Origin: Caballeronia calidae
GTDB taxonomy: Bacteria > Pseudomonadota > Gammaproteobacteria > Burkholderiales > Burkholderiaceae
Length of the DNA stretch: 64,000 nt
Assembly (NCBI RefSeq): GCF_900044055.2
Contig: NZ_FCOX02000042.1
Location: 1 to 64,000 of the forward strand
Direction: 5' to 3'
The position numbers were made by a program, and so were the translations under genes. Every line of letters starts with the position of its first letter. The first letter of the stretch is position 1. Below, in pieces: positions 1-8,181 of the stretch. Under the pieces are notes generated by a model that saw nothing but the letters and a program-made list of their open reading frames with translations, was not told the DNA's origin and made no database searches.

Positions 1-1
1 G

Positions 2-436
2 GCCGAACTGGGTAACTGTGCTGCCGACAGCGGCCAATTGCCGATCGTTCTGGCGGCGGTAGCGCGCGACGCCGGGGCCGCCCCCAAGCAAGTCCTTGCC
101 GATGCGGGCTACCGCTCGGAGGCGACGTTCGAACTATTGCGCGAGCATCCCGCCGAGCTGATCGTGGCGCCCGGACGCGAGGGCAAGAAAGAGGTGAAGG
201 TCGATGCCCGGAAGCGCCCGCTATGCGCTGCGATGGCCGACAAGTTTACTTGTGCGCAAACTCAGGCGGCCTATCGAAAGCGCAAATGGCTGTCCGAACC
301 GCCGAATGCCTGGGTAAAGAGCGTTCTCGGATTTCGACAATTCAGCATGCGCGGACTGGCCAAGGCCCAGGCCGAATGGAAACTCGTCTGCGCGGCGCTG
401 AACCTACGCAGAATGTCGAAAATGACGCCTGCGTAA
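2..436 (+). CDS. IS1182-type transposase, C-terminal part (cut by window edge)
   Basis: The frame is open from the left edge to a TAA and gives about 144 residues of a DDE transposase. The text reads AELGNCAADSGQLPIVLAAV, then QVLADAGYRSEATFELL, and ends in FRQFSMRGLAKAQAEWKLVC. The 'VLADAGY' segment around the second catalytic Asp and the C-terminal 'FSMRGL.KA..EW.LVC' block are typical of IS1182-family transposases, with the late Glu in the tail. The N-terminal half lies outside the window, so it cannot be judged whether the element is intact. It abuts a truncated ParB-like gene, which suggests the insertion disrupted that gene. Confidence 0.85.
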   Translation, partial: AELGNCAADSGQLPIVLAAVARDAGAAPKQVLADAGYRSEATFELLREHPAELIVAPGREGKKEVKVDARKRPLCAAMADKFTCAQTQAAYRKRKWLSEPPNAWVKSVLGFRQFSMRGLAKAQAEWKLVCAALNLRRMSKMTPA

Positions 437-533
437 GTCCCGAAGGGGACAACATTGCCCTGATTTCGCCGCCGGGAAAGCCATTTTTGCGCGCAATGGC
501 GGACCAAACCGCAATCGGCGTTGACGCCGCACG

Positions 534-1118
534 ATGTGGCGTCAGTACCGGCAGCTCAAATTCTGTCTGCCGCGCGGATTCCTAGGGGTGACGAATGGAG
601 AGTGGGCAAGTTTCAGTGCCTGTGCGAAGGCGCTCGGGGTATCGCGACGGAATGTTAGCGTTGCCGTTTCGATTCGGGAGCTTCCCGACGCAGTTCGTCA
701 TCTGTTCTCTGAGAAGAGCCTAACGTTCGCGGTTGGGAAACGACTTCTCGCGCTCAAGGACGAACTGGGACTCGATGAGATGCTTGTACGGGCACGCGGC
801 ATGGAATCAATGTTAGACGCGAGCGGCCGGACGGCGGCAAACGTTCTCTCTGAGCTCAACGCGAAGATTGTCCGCCCGTCGACTGTCACCCGTGTGCGTA
901 TTAGGAAAGGAAGAGGCCGAAATCGGCTGGTGATCGAATGTCAAGATTCGGAGCTGCTCTGGAAGTACCGTGCTGAGATCGAGAAATCGATCGGCAAAGT
1001 TCTGAAAAAGCGGATTACCAGTTCCGATTTTATTCAGTTTGTGCGCGAATTTAGTGGCATCCTCAATGAAGCTCACGTTGCTCGCTTCCCCAGTACATTC
1101 GCGCCGGCTCCCTCCTGA
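534..1118 (+). CDS. ParB-like partition protein, N-terminally truncated
   Basis: The product has 194 residues. Residues about 28-95 look like the KorB/ParB helix-turn-helix domain (ALGVSRRNVSVAVSIRELP, then AVRHLFSEKSLTFAVGKRL), followed by a linker and a small C-terminal domain. The N-terminal ParB nuclease-like domain that normally precedes the HTH is absent. The first 20 or so residues do not look native, and the IS1182-type transposase lies immediately upstream, so IS insertion probably removed the start. The original reading frame may therefore begin inside the IS end. No parA is visible. This looks like a remnant of a plasmid or integrative-element partition system; whether it is expressed is unknown. 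Confidence 0.6.
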   Translation: MWRQYRQLKFCLPRGFLGVTNGEWASFSACAKALGVSRRNVSVAVSIRELPDAVRHLFSEKSLTFAVGKRLLALKDELGLDEMLVRARGMESMLDASGRTAANVLSELNAKIVRPSTVTRVRIRKGRGRNRLVIECQDSELLWKYRAEIEKSIGKVLKKRITSSDFIQFVREFSGILNEAHVARFPSTFAPAPS

Positions 1119-1120
1119 AG

Positions 1121-1135
1121 ATCACATTATGTGAT
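1121..1135. promoter_or_regulatory. 15-bp perfect palindrome after the ParB-like gene
   Basis: The sequence ATCACATTATGTGAT has two 7-base arms around one central base and starts 3 bases after the ParB-like stop codon. Partition sites and operators are often palindromes next to parB, so it is a candidate binding site. No function is shown by the sequence itself. Confidence 0.35.
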
Positions 1136-2094
1136 GCGTTGGACAACGGGTCTTGCATGCTTTGATCGACAACCGTCACTCTTGGATGTTTGCCGAGCGC
1201 CGCAGCGACGATGTTCCGTAGCGTTGGACCGATCAGCGCCAAGCTATCGCCAATTGACGCTCTGCTCAGACGGTTGTCGGCTGAGCTTGGTGATTCGCTA
1301 AAGAACGTCCGTTGCCGATGCACTCTGTATGGCAAAGCTATCAGGATAGCGTTGCTTTGGGCAAGGCCGTTCTCGAAGCCATTCATCTCTCTCGGTAAAC
1401 GTTTGTCCGAGGTATGTCGGATAACTAACCGCCCGATTTTTCGGCAGACTTTCGCCCCGAGATATCAATCTCAGCCGGCACGGGAAATCAGCAGTCGGGC
1501 GGCGAACGCGATACGTCTTTATGCGTCATTTTCAGAAACTACCGCTATTCGGATAGCGTTGCCGCAGAGGACCTCGCAAGTCGCGAGTGGTCAACTCTGG
1601 GGCGAAGAAAAGCAACAAACCAATGGTATGCGAGCGTTTCATTCATGCGCTCGGGCGCTTGAATAAGCTCAGTTATACGAAGCGTGAAAGGGCGAGTTAT
1701 GGCGGCAGATCGCGATATTTTACGCCGCCTGCGGCGAGCCGCAGGGATCTCCCAACGAGCTGAGGCGACTCACGCTCTTGTCCGTGTCGTTCTCGCTCGT
1801 TGCCGGGGCGTGCGGGCGTAGTGACCCCGCCTGCACGTCGGGGCGCAATATTTTCTTTCTGTATTGCTTTAGGTCACGGCCGCGCCTTGACTTTTTCTTG
1901 TCGCAGGCATGCTGGTTTTGTTCAAACCAGTTCTCCGCCACTATGCCAACGACGAAGCGTCTGTGTCATCCACCACCCGCACAACGAGCGCAAAGCGCCG
2001 CTCCTAAGCAGCGTATCTCGCGCCTTATGCGGGCTCGAGCGCGCACGCGCGACCCGATGCGCGCGCAACGCTTGCGCGCTGGCGGAGCCAAAGC
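1136..2094. other. No supported gene (about 960 bp)
   Basis: Several overlapping short frames occur on both strands, but none has a convincing start, ribosome site or recognisable domain. The stretch looks like decayed accessory DNA between the ParB remnant and the next small gene. A 40-codon frame beginning at ATG 1700 is open but has no recognisable features. Confidence 0.5.
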
Positions 2095-2379
2095 ATGCGT
2101 GCGATAAAACGGAAACCCACCGCAACGTCTGGAGCGTCGGAGCTGAAGCGACCTTCACGGTTCGCGGACGCTGAATTGACGCACCTCGAAAGCGTGATAC
2201 GCCACCTGCTAAGTGCGAATGCACCGCCCATGCCGCCTTACCTCGACCGGTCTTACTGGGTCAGGCGGCTCGAGCGTTTAGAGAAAGAAACCTGCCTCGT
2301 TCCCGCGCAGTTGAAGCGTCTAGGCGCCCTACGACACCTTCTGATGGCGGAAGCGTCATGTCGTCGGGAATGTGCATAA
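2095..2379 (+). CDS. Small hypothetical protein (94 aa)
   Basis: The C-terminal half (residues about 48-85) contains YLDRSYWVRRLERLEKETC followed by LVPAQLKRLGALRHLL. This 'YW..RLE.L......LVPAQ..R...L..LL' pattern is one I associate with short hypothetical proteins on Burkholderiaceae replicons; its role is unknown. The N-terminus is basic and probably disordered. There is no membrane segment or signal peptide and no strong Shine-Dalgarno sequence. It may be soluble and helical. Confidence 0.5.
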   Translation: MRAIKRKPTATSGASELKRPSRFADAELTHLESVIRHLLSANAPPMPPYLDRSYWVRRLERLEKETCLVPAQLKRLGALRHLLMAEASCRRECA

Positions 2380-2601
2380 ACGTTCACTTATTGGAACGCG
2401 CTCAACACTACATATCACGCAGCAATCGGACCCACGCGCCGCTATTGATTGCGCGCGATCGCCGGTTCCATAACCGGGACGGCACGCAATCTTGAACGTC
2501 ACGATGTCTCTCGCTCAATGTTCTTTGCTGGGTGCGAGCGAGCCAGGCGGACTTAGCAACGCGTCGTCCATCAATCTGCAGCGCTCGGCGAAGACTGATT
2601 G

Positions 2602-3342
2602 ATGACCGCAATAAACCAACCGCGAGAAAGCGAAATGAGAGATCCAGTTCAGAAACGAGAACCCGCATTCCATCCGTTGGACGATCGAATGCAAAGCGGC
2701 GCCGATCACCTCACTCATCTGCAAGAGCACGATTCTGTCGTGGGCGCACGCCGTCGGCGCGTCTGCCGCTGGTTGCGCCGCCAGATCGCGCCCGTATTCC
2801 GCCGCGTGTGTGAAACCCACGTGCGCTTTCGTGAAGACGTAATCCTCGAACATGCGCCGGGCACCGCAAACGCGACGACATTGGTCCATTGCCTTGCCGT
2901 TACACATTTCGGTGTTTTCGTGGTCAACTACTACGATTGGAGGGGCGAGGTCAGGCCCGGGACCAACGAAGATGAGCTGCTCGTGATCGATGACTTGGGC
3001 GGGGTCACGGTGCACACGTCGCCTCTACGGCGCGCAAAGCCGGCAGTGCGTTATCTACGGTCAGCGCTCTCTCAACACGATTGTCCGGTCGAGAGCATCG
3101 CCATATTCGCGCAGGCAGACTGTTGCCTTCATCCGACGGCACCGGACGGCGTTCTAGCGTTGTCCGATTTACATTACTTTTTGCGCACGAGATTGCTCAG
3201 CTTTCGCGTAACGCATGCACGTCATCTGGACGCAGCGCGACTTGATAGCCAGATAGCTCGGACATGCGGTCATGCCGGCGAAGCCAGTCACGCTGTCGAT
3301 CACCGGGCGGTGCTCACCCGTCGTTCAAGAACAAGACGGTAA
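2602..3342 (+). CDS. NERD-like domain protein, catalytic residues replaced
   Basis: The product has 246 residues. Residues about 90-205 follow the hydrophobic pattern of the NERD (nuclease-related) domain: a beta hairpin TLVHCLAVTHFGVFVVNYYD corresponds to the 'qiDHllvtp.GvfviE.Kn' core. Later segments resemble the family's 'NP.RQ...H...L' helix (SPLRRAKPAVRYLRSAL) and the 'V.VFTG' strand (VESIAIFAQADC). At the three positions where NERD/PD-(D/E)XK proteins carry D, E and K, this protein has H, N and Y, so nuclease activity is unlikely. The basic C-terminal 40 residues look non-native and may be read-through after decay. TTG at 2599 is also possible as a start; ATG 2602 was preferred. Orthologues sit on mobile elements. 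Confidence 0.5.
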   Translation: MTAINQPRESEMRDPVQKREPAFHPLDDRMQSGADHLTHLQEHDSVVGARRRRVCRWLRRQIAPVFRRVCETHVRFREDVILEHAPGTANATTLVHCLAVTHFGVFVVNYYDWRGEVRPGTNEDELLVIDDLGGVTVHTSPLRRAKPAVRYLRSALSQHDCPVESIAIFAQADCCLHPTAPDGVLALSDLHYFLRTRLLSFRVTHARHLDAARLDSQIARTCGHAGEASHAVDHRAVLTRRSRTRR

Positions 3343-3927
3343 CGCGACGAAGAATCGGAGCGGAAGCACACCAAAAGCGATATAGCGAAACACGGCCAAG
3401 GGTAGGGCAGACGCAGCGTCGATTCAACACGGGCAACGCGCCGACACAAGAGCGATCCATACCCCCGTTCCGGATAGAACCCGGCGCGCGTCCGGGCAAA
3501 ACCGGAAAGACTGCGTTTTTTCGAAGCTTTCCGCCTCACGGAGAACGGCTGTCGGCCTATATTGAATTCACCCACCGCGTTTTAACGCATCGACATGTCA
3601 GGCGAGCGGCTTCTGCTCGCCCGTCACCAGATCTTCATCTCTCTATTCGGCGGAATTAAGAACACGCTTGCCCTCGCGAGCGCGCCCGACGTGTCGCCAC
3701 CATTGTCGGTCGCGTTCTTGATGCCGATTAGTCGGACCGGACGTTTATCGACGGCGACGACTCGCGTGCCGCTCCACCTCTACTTTAATTCCATCGTGTG
3801 CGCTTGAGGGCCGATGGGCTTAGCTGATCGCGACGCGCGCACCGGCGCCATCGTTGTTTTAAACCGTTGTAGTCCGCTTTCGGCATAACGCTGGAGAGGC
3901 AAACAATTTTCAACCTAAGGAGGTTTT
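3343..3927. other. No supported gene; leader of the next gene
   Basis: Only short frames without recognisable content are present. A 70-codon frame at 3595-3807 has no ribosome site or family resemblance. The last 30 bases hold a strong ribosome site (AAGGAGG) for the gene at 3928. Confidence 0.5.
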
Positions 3928-4404
3928 ATGAAAGTCGCTGTATTGGAAGTCCGTTATTCAGGCGGTCTGGATCTGACCGATCATGTCGTGGTGCAGACGT
4001 CATCTCGTCTCAGCCTATCGCCGCGTCTGAGTGCGTTGCTCGGCATCCTAGAGAAGTCGGAGCGACAGATCAGTATGAGGGTCGAGGTAGATGGAGTCAG
4101 CTATCGAGTTGAACGCAAACAGGACGGTGAATATGTTGTAGGCGCGAGACTTAGCCTTGGCGAGCGCTGGTTGTCCAGACTGCGACTCTTTGAAGCGCCG
4201 ACTGAGTCTCAGCGGCGGCTTAATGGACAGTTCGCCCACTTGCTGAGCGCCTGGGCGCTTATCGGTGCAGGCTATTTGGTCCACGCGACGAAGGCCTGGG
4301 ACTTGCGCGTAATCATTGAAACAGTTTTGCTTTGCTTCACATCGCTGACGCTATTTGTGGTCGGGCACATTTGCTTTTCGGATGTTCATAGGTCGAATCG
4401 CTAA
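3928..4404 (+). CDS. Hypothetical protein with two C-terminal membrane helices
   Basis: A near-perfect Shine-Dalgarno (AAGGAGG, 6-7 bases before ATG) supports this start. The 158-residue product has a soluble N-terminal part of mixed beta strands (residues 1-95) and two hydrophobic stretches at about 104-120 and 128-150, with a short basic tail. No signal peptide is visible. I do not recognise the family. The good ribosome site and undisturbed frame make it more likely to be expressed than the decayed genes around it. It stands alone: the next supported gene is almost 400 bases away. Confidence 0.6.
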   Translation: MKVAVLEVRYSGGLDLTDHVVVQTSSRLSLSPRLSALLGILEKSERQISMRVEVDGVSYRVERKQDGEYVVGARLSLGERWLSRLRLFEAPTESQRRLNGQFAHLLSAWALIGAGYLVHATKAWDLRVIIETVLLCFTSLTLFVVGHICFSDVHRSNR

Positions 4405-4788
4405 CCTTGTAGATCGCCATTGAGCTCGTTGGGTTCGCGGCGCATCGAAATAGGCCGATCGATAGCCAGGCGTGCCGTCAGCGCGTCTGCAATTTCTCGC
4501 TGAATGCAAGCCGCGCCGTATCGCGCGGCTTGCCCCAATCGTGCAACGCGATATCCACCCTTAGGACACTGCACTGCCTGCGGAAGCAACGTTCGGAGGT
4601 GCGTAACGCCCAGGCAAACTAACCTCTCGTTCCGAGACACGCCAGTCGGTGGACCCAGCACAGGTCGCTTCTAGCGTGGGTTGCCAATCACATTAATCGG
4701 GGAACAGAAGAGCGGATCTATCTGACACATTTCAGTACGCAAGCCCGCGTCTCCTAGTCGGACAGGCAGTTGTTCGTTGGAAGTAAAA
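4405..4788. other. No supported gene
   Basis: I see no coding frame with recognisable content on either strand and no clear terminator or promoter. Confidence 0.5.
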
Positions 4789-5841
4789 ATGAAAAGCCGC
4801 GAAAAGAGAATACATCGAATGACCACTCATAGCACACGGCGCCGCCCGAGCGCGCAGGAGGAAAGTAATGGCGCAAAGATGGGATCCGCAGTAACAATGG
4901 ACGGGCGAGAAATCGTCGCGGACGAAATCGCGTCTCTCGCTGAAACAAAGGCGTCGTTGAAATGTAAGCATTGCGGCGCTGCCGTTTCTTACGTGCCGCC
5001 ACACGCGCGCGAGAAGAGAGGTAAGGTGCACTGGGTGAAAGGATATTTCCGCCTGCTTCCGAAATGCGCACACGGGAAAACGTCCGTCTTCGACGTCTTC
5101 GATGAGGTTGAAGTGATTGCACGTCGGTCGCTCGGTCTCCTGCAGGCACTAGAGCAAGAACGATATTCCTTCCGTCTCCTCGCGTTCGATGATGTGCGCG
5201 ATTTGACTGCTCTCCGGTCGCACGCAACGCTCCGGCAAGCGATCGACGCAACGCATCGAACTGGCCCGCTTTTCTCACGTGATCTACGCGGTTTTCTATC
5301 TGCATATTTTAATACTGCTAAGAGAGTTATTTCGCTTCGAGCCCTATGTGGAGACGACGGCGTGTTGACGGATCGTCCTAAGTTGGTATTCAATGGGACG
5401 TCCGTGTGTTGGAACGACTTCTACTATGAGGAAGAGCGTTTCCTTGCAGCCTATCGCTGGATTGGTCAAACAACGGTTTCCTTTCCTGTCGCTCTCGTGG
5501 GCCATGTTTCGGCGATCCAGACCATCCCACGCAAGAACCGGTCGCTGTATGTTCTAAAGCTTGAGAGCCCAGCAGCCACACCTCGCGTCCGTGGTACGAA
5601 CGTGGGCGAACTAACCCAAGTTGAAGTATGGACGAGCCGACTCGAATGGCTACGAACGCTTGACGAAGGCGACAAAGTGTTGGTGTTCGGACATTGGCGA
5701 CACGCCGTAGGGCCTACTCATACTCGTCTGCATCGGAGCGGCGACAGGGCGTTTCGGAAGAACTTGTATCGTCGCATGTCGATCTGGTTGTATGCAAAAT
5801 CTCAGATTTCAAAGATCTGCGGACGAGCAGCAGAGGCGTAA
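4789..5841 (+). CDS. Hypothetical protein with N-terminal zinc-ribbon-like motif (CoiA-like?)
   Basis: The product has 350 residues from ATG 4789. Other in-frame starts are TTG 4777 and ATG 4879; the last has an AGGAGG 17 bases upstream. After a basic leader, residues about 55-95 contain KCKHCGAAVSYVP, then HWVKGYFRLLPKCAHG. This CxxC...C.H arrangement resembles the small metal-binding motif at the start of CoiA-like and related proteins, where it precedes a nuclease domain. The rest is mixed alpha/beta. A segment near residues 235-300 (VALVGHVSAIQTIP, then VEVWTSRLEWLRTLDEGDK) could be a small OB- or SH3-like fold. No PD-(D/E)XK signature is obvious. Function unknown; the context is accessory. 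Confidence 0.6.
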   Translation: MKSREKRIHRMTTHSTRRRPSAQEESNGAKMGSAVTMDGREIVADEIASLAETKASLKCKHCGAAVSYVPPHAREKRGKVHWVKGYFRLLPKCAHGKTSVFDVFDEVEVIARRSLGLLQALEQERYSFRLLAFDDVRDLTALRSHATLRQAIDATHRTGPLFSRDLRGFLSAYFNTAKRVISLRALCGDDGVLTDRPKLVFNGTSVCWNDFYYEEERFLAAYRWIGQTTVSFPVALVGHVSAIQTIPRKNRSLYVLKLESPAATPRVRGTNVGELTQVEVWTSRLEWLRTLDEGDKVLVFGHWRHAVGPTHTRLHRSGDRAFRKNLYRRMSIWLYAKSQISKICGRAAEA

Positions 5842-6089
5842 CAGCGCGCTGCGTCGCAAAAGTTTGAGCCCTTGACGATTTCATCGGTGTCAGCCTGCGA
5901 CGGCGAATCCGGGTCGGTAAGGGCGAAGGCCCAAAGCTGTCTGCGCAATCGCTTGATGTAACGACGCTTCATACGTGCCTGCGAACCAAGTCGACGGGCA
6001 GCCTCCCATGATAAGGCTTCCTGCCAAGCGGAGACGCCGAGAACCTGGAGACCCGTGCGGTGTGGCCAGAAATCCAGCTTGCCGGGACC
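5802..6089 (-). pseudogene. Possible remnant of a minus-strand gene
   Basis: A 95-codon frame is open on the minus strand, overlapping the 3' end of the preceding plus-strand gene. Its text looks protein-like in the middle (VSAWQEALSWEAARRLGSQ, then MKRRYIKRLRRQLWAFALTD), but the only ATG (5972) falls in the middle and a stop interrupts the frame just upstream at 6090-6092. It could be the C-terminal end of a gene whose 5' part has decayed. The 280 bases beyond it, up to 6373, hold nothing I can support. Confidence 0.25.
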
Positions 6090-6373
6090 CTATACGACAC
6101 GGCTGAGCGCGCGGCTCACTTCAGTATAGGCGCGAGGCTGCGGTCCGCGTCATATCGTGGTGAGTTCCTGCAAGCCGACCCATTGGGATGTGTGCGAGGC
6201 GTTTTGAAACTTTGATAAAAGGGGAGGAGGATATCAGGCGCTCATGTCCGGTCAGTGGGTGACGCGAAGCTTAGTCTCTAGCCCAACTCGTTCTCGGGCA
6301 GGAGAAAGGAATCAAGCATGAGCGCAATGGGTCGCAGGCAGGAGCAGCGCGCAGTGCAAGGCTGCTCCGTCAC

Positions 6374-7033
6374 TTACCGATCATCTTCTCCGCCCTTCTT
6401 CCGACGACCGATTATGGCGCGACCGAACCGGTTTGCGGCTGCCCTTACGACGAGTGCGGCCGCGACCAAAGCTCCCATCCGATCGCCACGCCTCCGGCTT
6501 GGCTGCGTGGTGGTGTCGGAAAAAGCCAACTCACCATCCTTGCGGGATTGCGCCCGCGCCGTTGGCCCTACTACTGAATTTGTGGCTCTTGCCTTGTAAT
6601 CCAGCATGACTGGAATAGACGCGACGGTCTCCCGCGGTGAGGAGGTACCTGTCACGACATAGTGCTGTAGCTCTGCGACGCCTCGAAGAGTTTGCGCGTT
6701 GCGCGCACCCGAGACGTAGTCGGCCGGAAACCCATAATCGAACTGGGTCCGGTCTTCATTGAGAACGCCTGTCTCCGAAATCAGGGTCCCCAGCTTAGGA
6801 GGAAGGGATCTTGGCGCAACTCCTGATTCAGCCGGCTGTGATGCGCCTGCAACGACTGAGGTCGCAGCTGGCGCAATTTGGCCGGTCGGGACGTTGCTGC
6901 GCAGCGCGTCCTCGGCAAGCCGCTTGAGCAGTGCCGCTCGTTGCCTTGGATTGGGAACGGCAGACACGGCGCGAAACAGCTCTGGCGTAACGCATTCGCG
7001 AATCGTTATCTTGATCTGCAATGAGCCCGTCAT
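6374..7033 (-). CDS. Hypothetical protein (219 aa), plasmid/island type
   Basis: The gene starts with ATG at 7033 behind a plausible ribosome site (AGGATGAC). Residues 1-45 read as a compact domain (LQIKITIRECVTPELFRAVS, then VPNPRQRAALLKRLAEDALR), reminiscent of short regulator/partition partner proteins on plasmids. A long Ala/Pro/Ser-rich middle follows. The C-terminus has one hydrophobic stretch (residues about 185-205, ALVAAALVVRAAA) and a basic tail. I do not recognise a family with certainty, and no partner such as an actin-like ATPase is adjacent. Confidence 0.5.
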   Translation of the reverse strand: MTGSLQIKITIRECVTPELFRAVSAVPNPRQRAALLKRLAEDALRSNVPTGQIAPAATSVVAGASQPAESGVAPRSLPPKLGTLISETGVLNEDRTQFDYGFPADYVSGARNAQTLRGVAELQHYVVTGTSSPRETVASIPVMLDYKARATNSVVGPTARAQSRKDGELAFSDTTTQPSRRRGDRMGALVAAALVVRAAANRFGRAIIGRRKKGGEDDR

Positions 7034-7533
7034 ACGGTCATCCTATCGTCGCGCGTCTTCTCTTGCATCAAAGCTGCTTCGTCCGCGGTAGAGAAATACA
7101 CGCTGATGTTCGAGAAGCGAAGATTTGTCATAGCATCAATCTGTGGGAGTTAAAACAAGGGGTCGCTTCGAGAGAGCGGTGCGCCGCCGGTCAGCGCCGG
7201 CCAAAGAGCATGGGTATGGCCGGTAAGATTCGCAACCTTGAGCGTTCGTGCGGTAACCGGTTGTGATCCGCCTCCGGTATGCAGCGAATCAGTTTCGTAG
7301 CATGTGTCCTAGTGTCGGTATCGGTGACCTGTGCCCGACCGTTCAGGGCTACTATACCGAGCAGCAGGCGCAGTCGACCAAGCAAAAGCTCTCAAAATCG
7401 GGGTACCTTTTGATGCCGCGCCCCGCTTGCGGCGGTCTCGTCGCTCGTATCTGTTTTGAAATCGGGACACCGTCGTGAGTCAGCTGCGTCTGGAGCAAAC
7501 TAAGCTAATTGAACTAAGGTTACGGGAGTGCAC
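7034..7533. other. No supported gene; upstream region of a decayed toxin-antitoxin pair
   Basis: Short frames on both strands have no recognisable content. The last 30 bases include a GGAG-like ribosome site for the antitoxin start at 7534. Confidence 0.45.
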
Positions 7534-7785
7534 ATGCGCACGTTCAATATGCACGAGGCAAAGACGAACCTTTCAAAGTTCTCGGTGAGACGGTGAACGG
7601 CGGGCAGCCGTTCGTTATCGCGAAGGCAGGTAAGTCCGTTGGTCAAGGTTGTCAGGATAGACGCAGAAGTGGAGAAACCGCGCGGGCGTATTGGATTCGT
7701 GAAGGGGCAGTTGAAGGTGCCTGATGACTTCGATTCGATGGGTGCGAACGAGATCGCTGATATGTTCGAGGGCACGACGAAGTGA
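7534..7785 (+). pseudogene. Phd/YefM-type antitoxin, two frameshifts
   Basis: The start MRTFNMHEAKTNLSKF is the DNA-binding N-terminus of a Phd/YefM antitoxin. The frame then stops at TGA near 7594. In a second frame the text continues as GETVNGGQPFVIAKAGK, and in a third frame from about 7632 as PLVKVVRIDAEVEKPRGRIG and FDSMGANEIADMFEGTTK, ending at TGA 7783-7785. Joined together these give a full antitoxin of about 83 residues. Two small indels therefore inactivate it. The stop overlaps the toxin's GTG start, the usual arrangement. Confidence 0.85.
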
Positions 7786-8181
7786 AGTTTCTTCTGGATA
7801 CGCCTCTGCTCATCTGTGCGGCAGGCGATGATCCAGCGCTCCGAGCAAGCGCGTAGTCGGATCGAAGATCCGACCAACACGCTTTACTTCAGTGCTCAGA
7901 GTATCTGGGAGATCGTCATTAAGAGCTCGCTCCGACGTCCCGATTTCGAACTCGATGCCCGCATGTTTCGAACGAACCTTTTCGACGCCGGCTACAACAA
8001 GCTCTCGATCGAGGCACATCACGCCCTCGAGATACTTCAGCTTCCGCCGATTCACAGAGATCCGTTTGACAGGATGCTAATCGCTCAGGCGATCTCGGAA
8101 GGAATAGTGCTCCTTACGCACGATGACATCGTGCGGCAGTACGATCCTCCCCCGTTCGGTACGTCTAATCGCTTCCACTAA
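7782..8181 (+). pseudogene. VapC-like PIN-domain toxin, frameshifted
   Basis: GTG at 7782 begins MKFLLDTPLLICAAGDDPAL, the first strand of a PIN-domain toxin. Here the residue after the conserved Asp is Pro, where this subgroup usually has His. The frame hits TAG at about 7854. The downstream frame holds the remaining 110 or so residues: ARSRIEDPTNTLYFSAQSIW, EIVIKSSL, then LPPIHRDPFDRMLIAQA with the acidic PIN residues, and ILLTHDD-like text near the end. A single small indel around 7836-7845 separates the halves. With the antitoxin also frameshifted, the whole pair is dead. Intact members are tRNA/rRNA-cleaving RNases. Confidence 0.85.

Noticed and set aside
1190..1666. 158-codon plus-strand frame
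   Set aside because: The composition is not protein-like and no start signal or family resemblance is visible.
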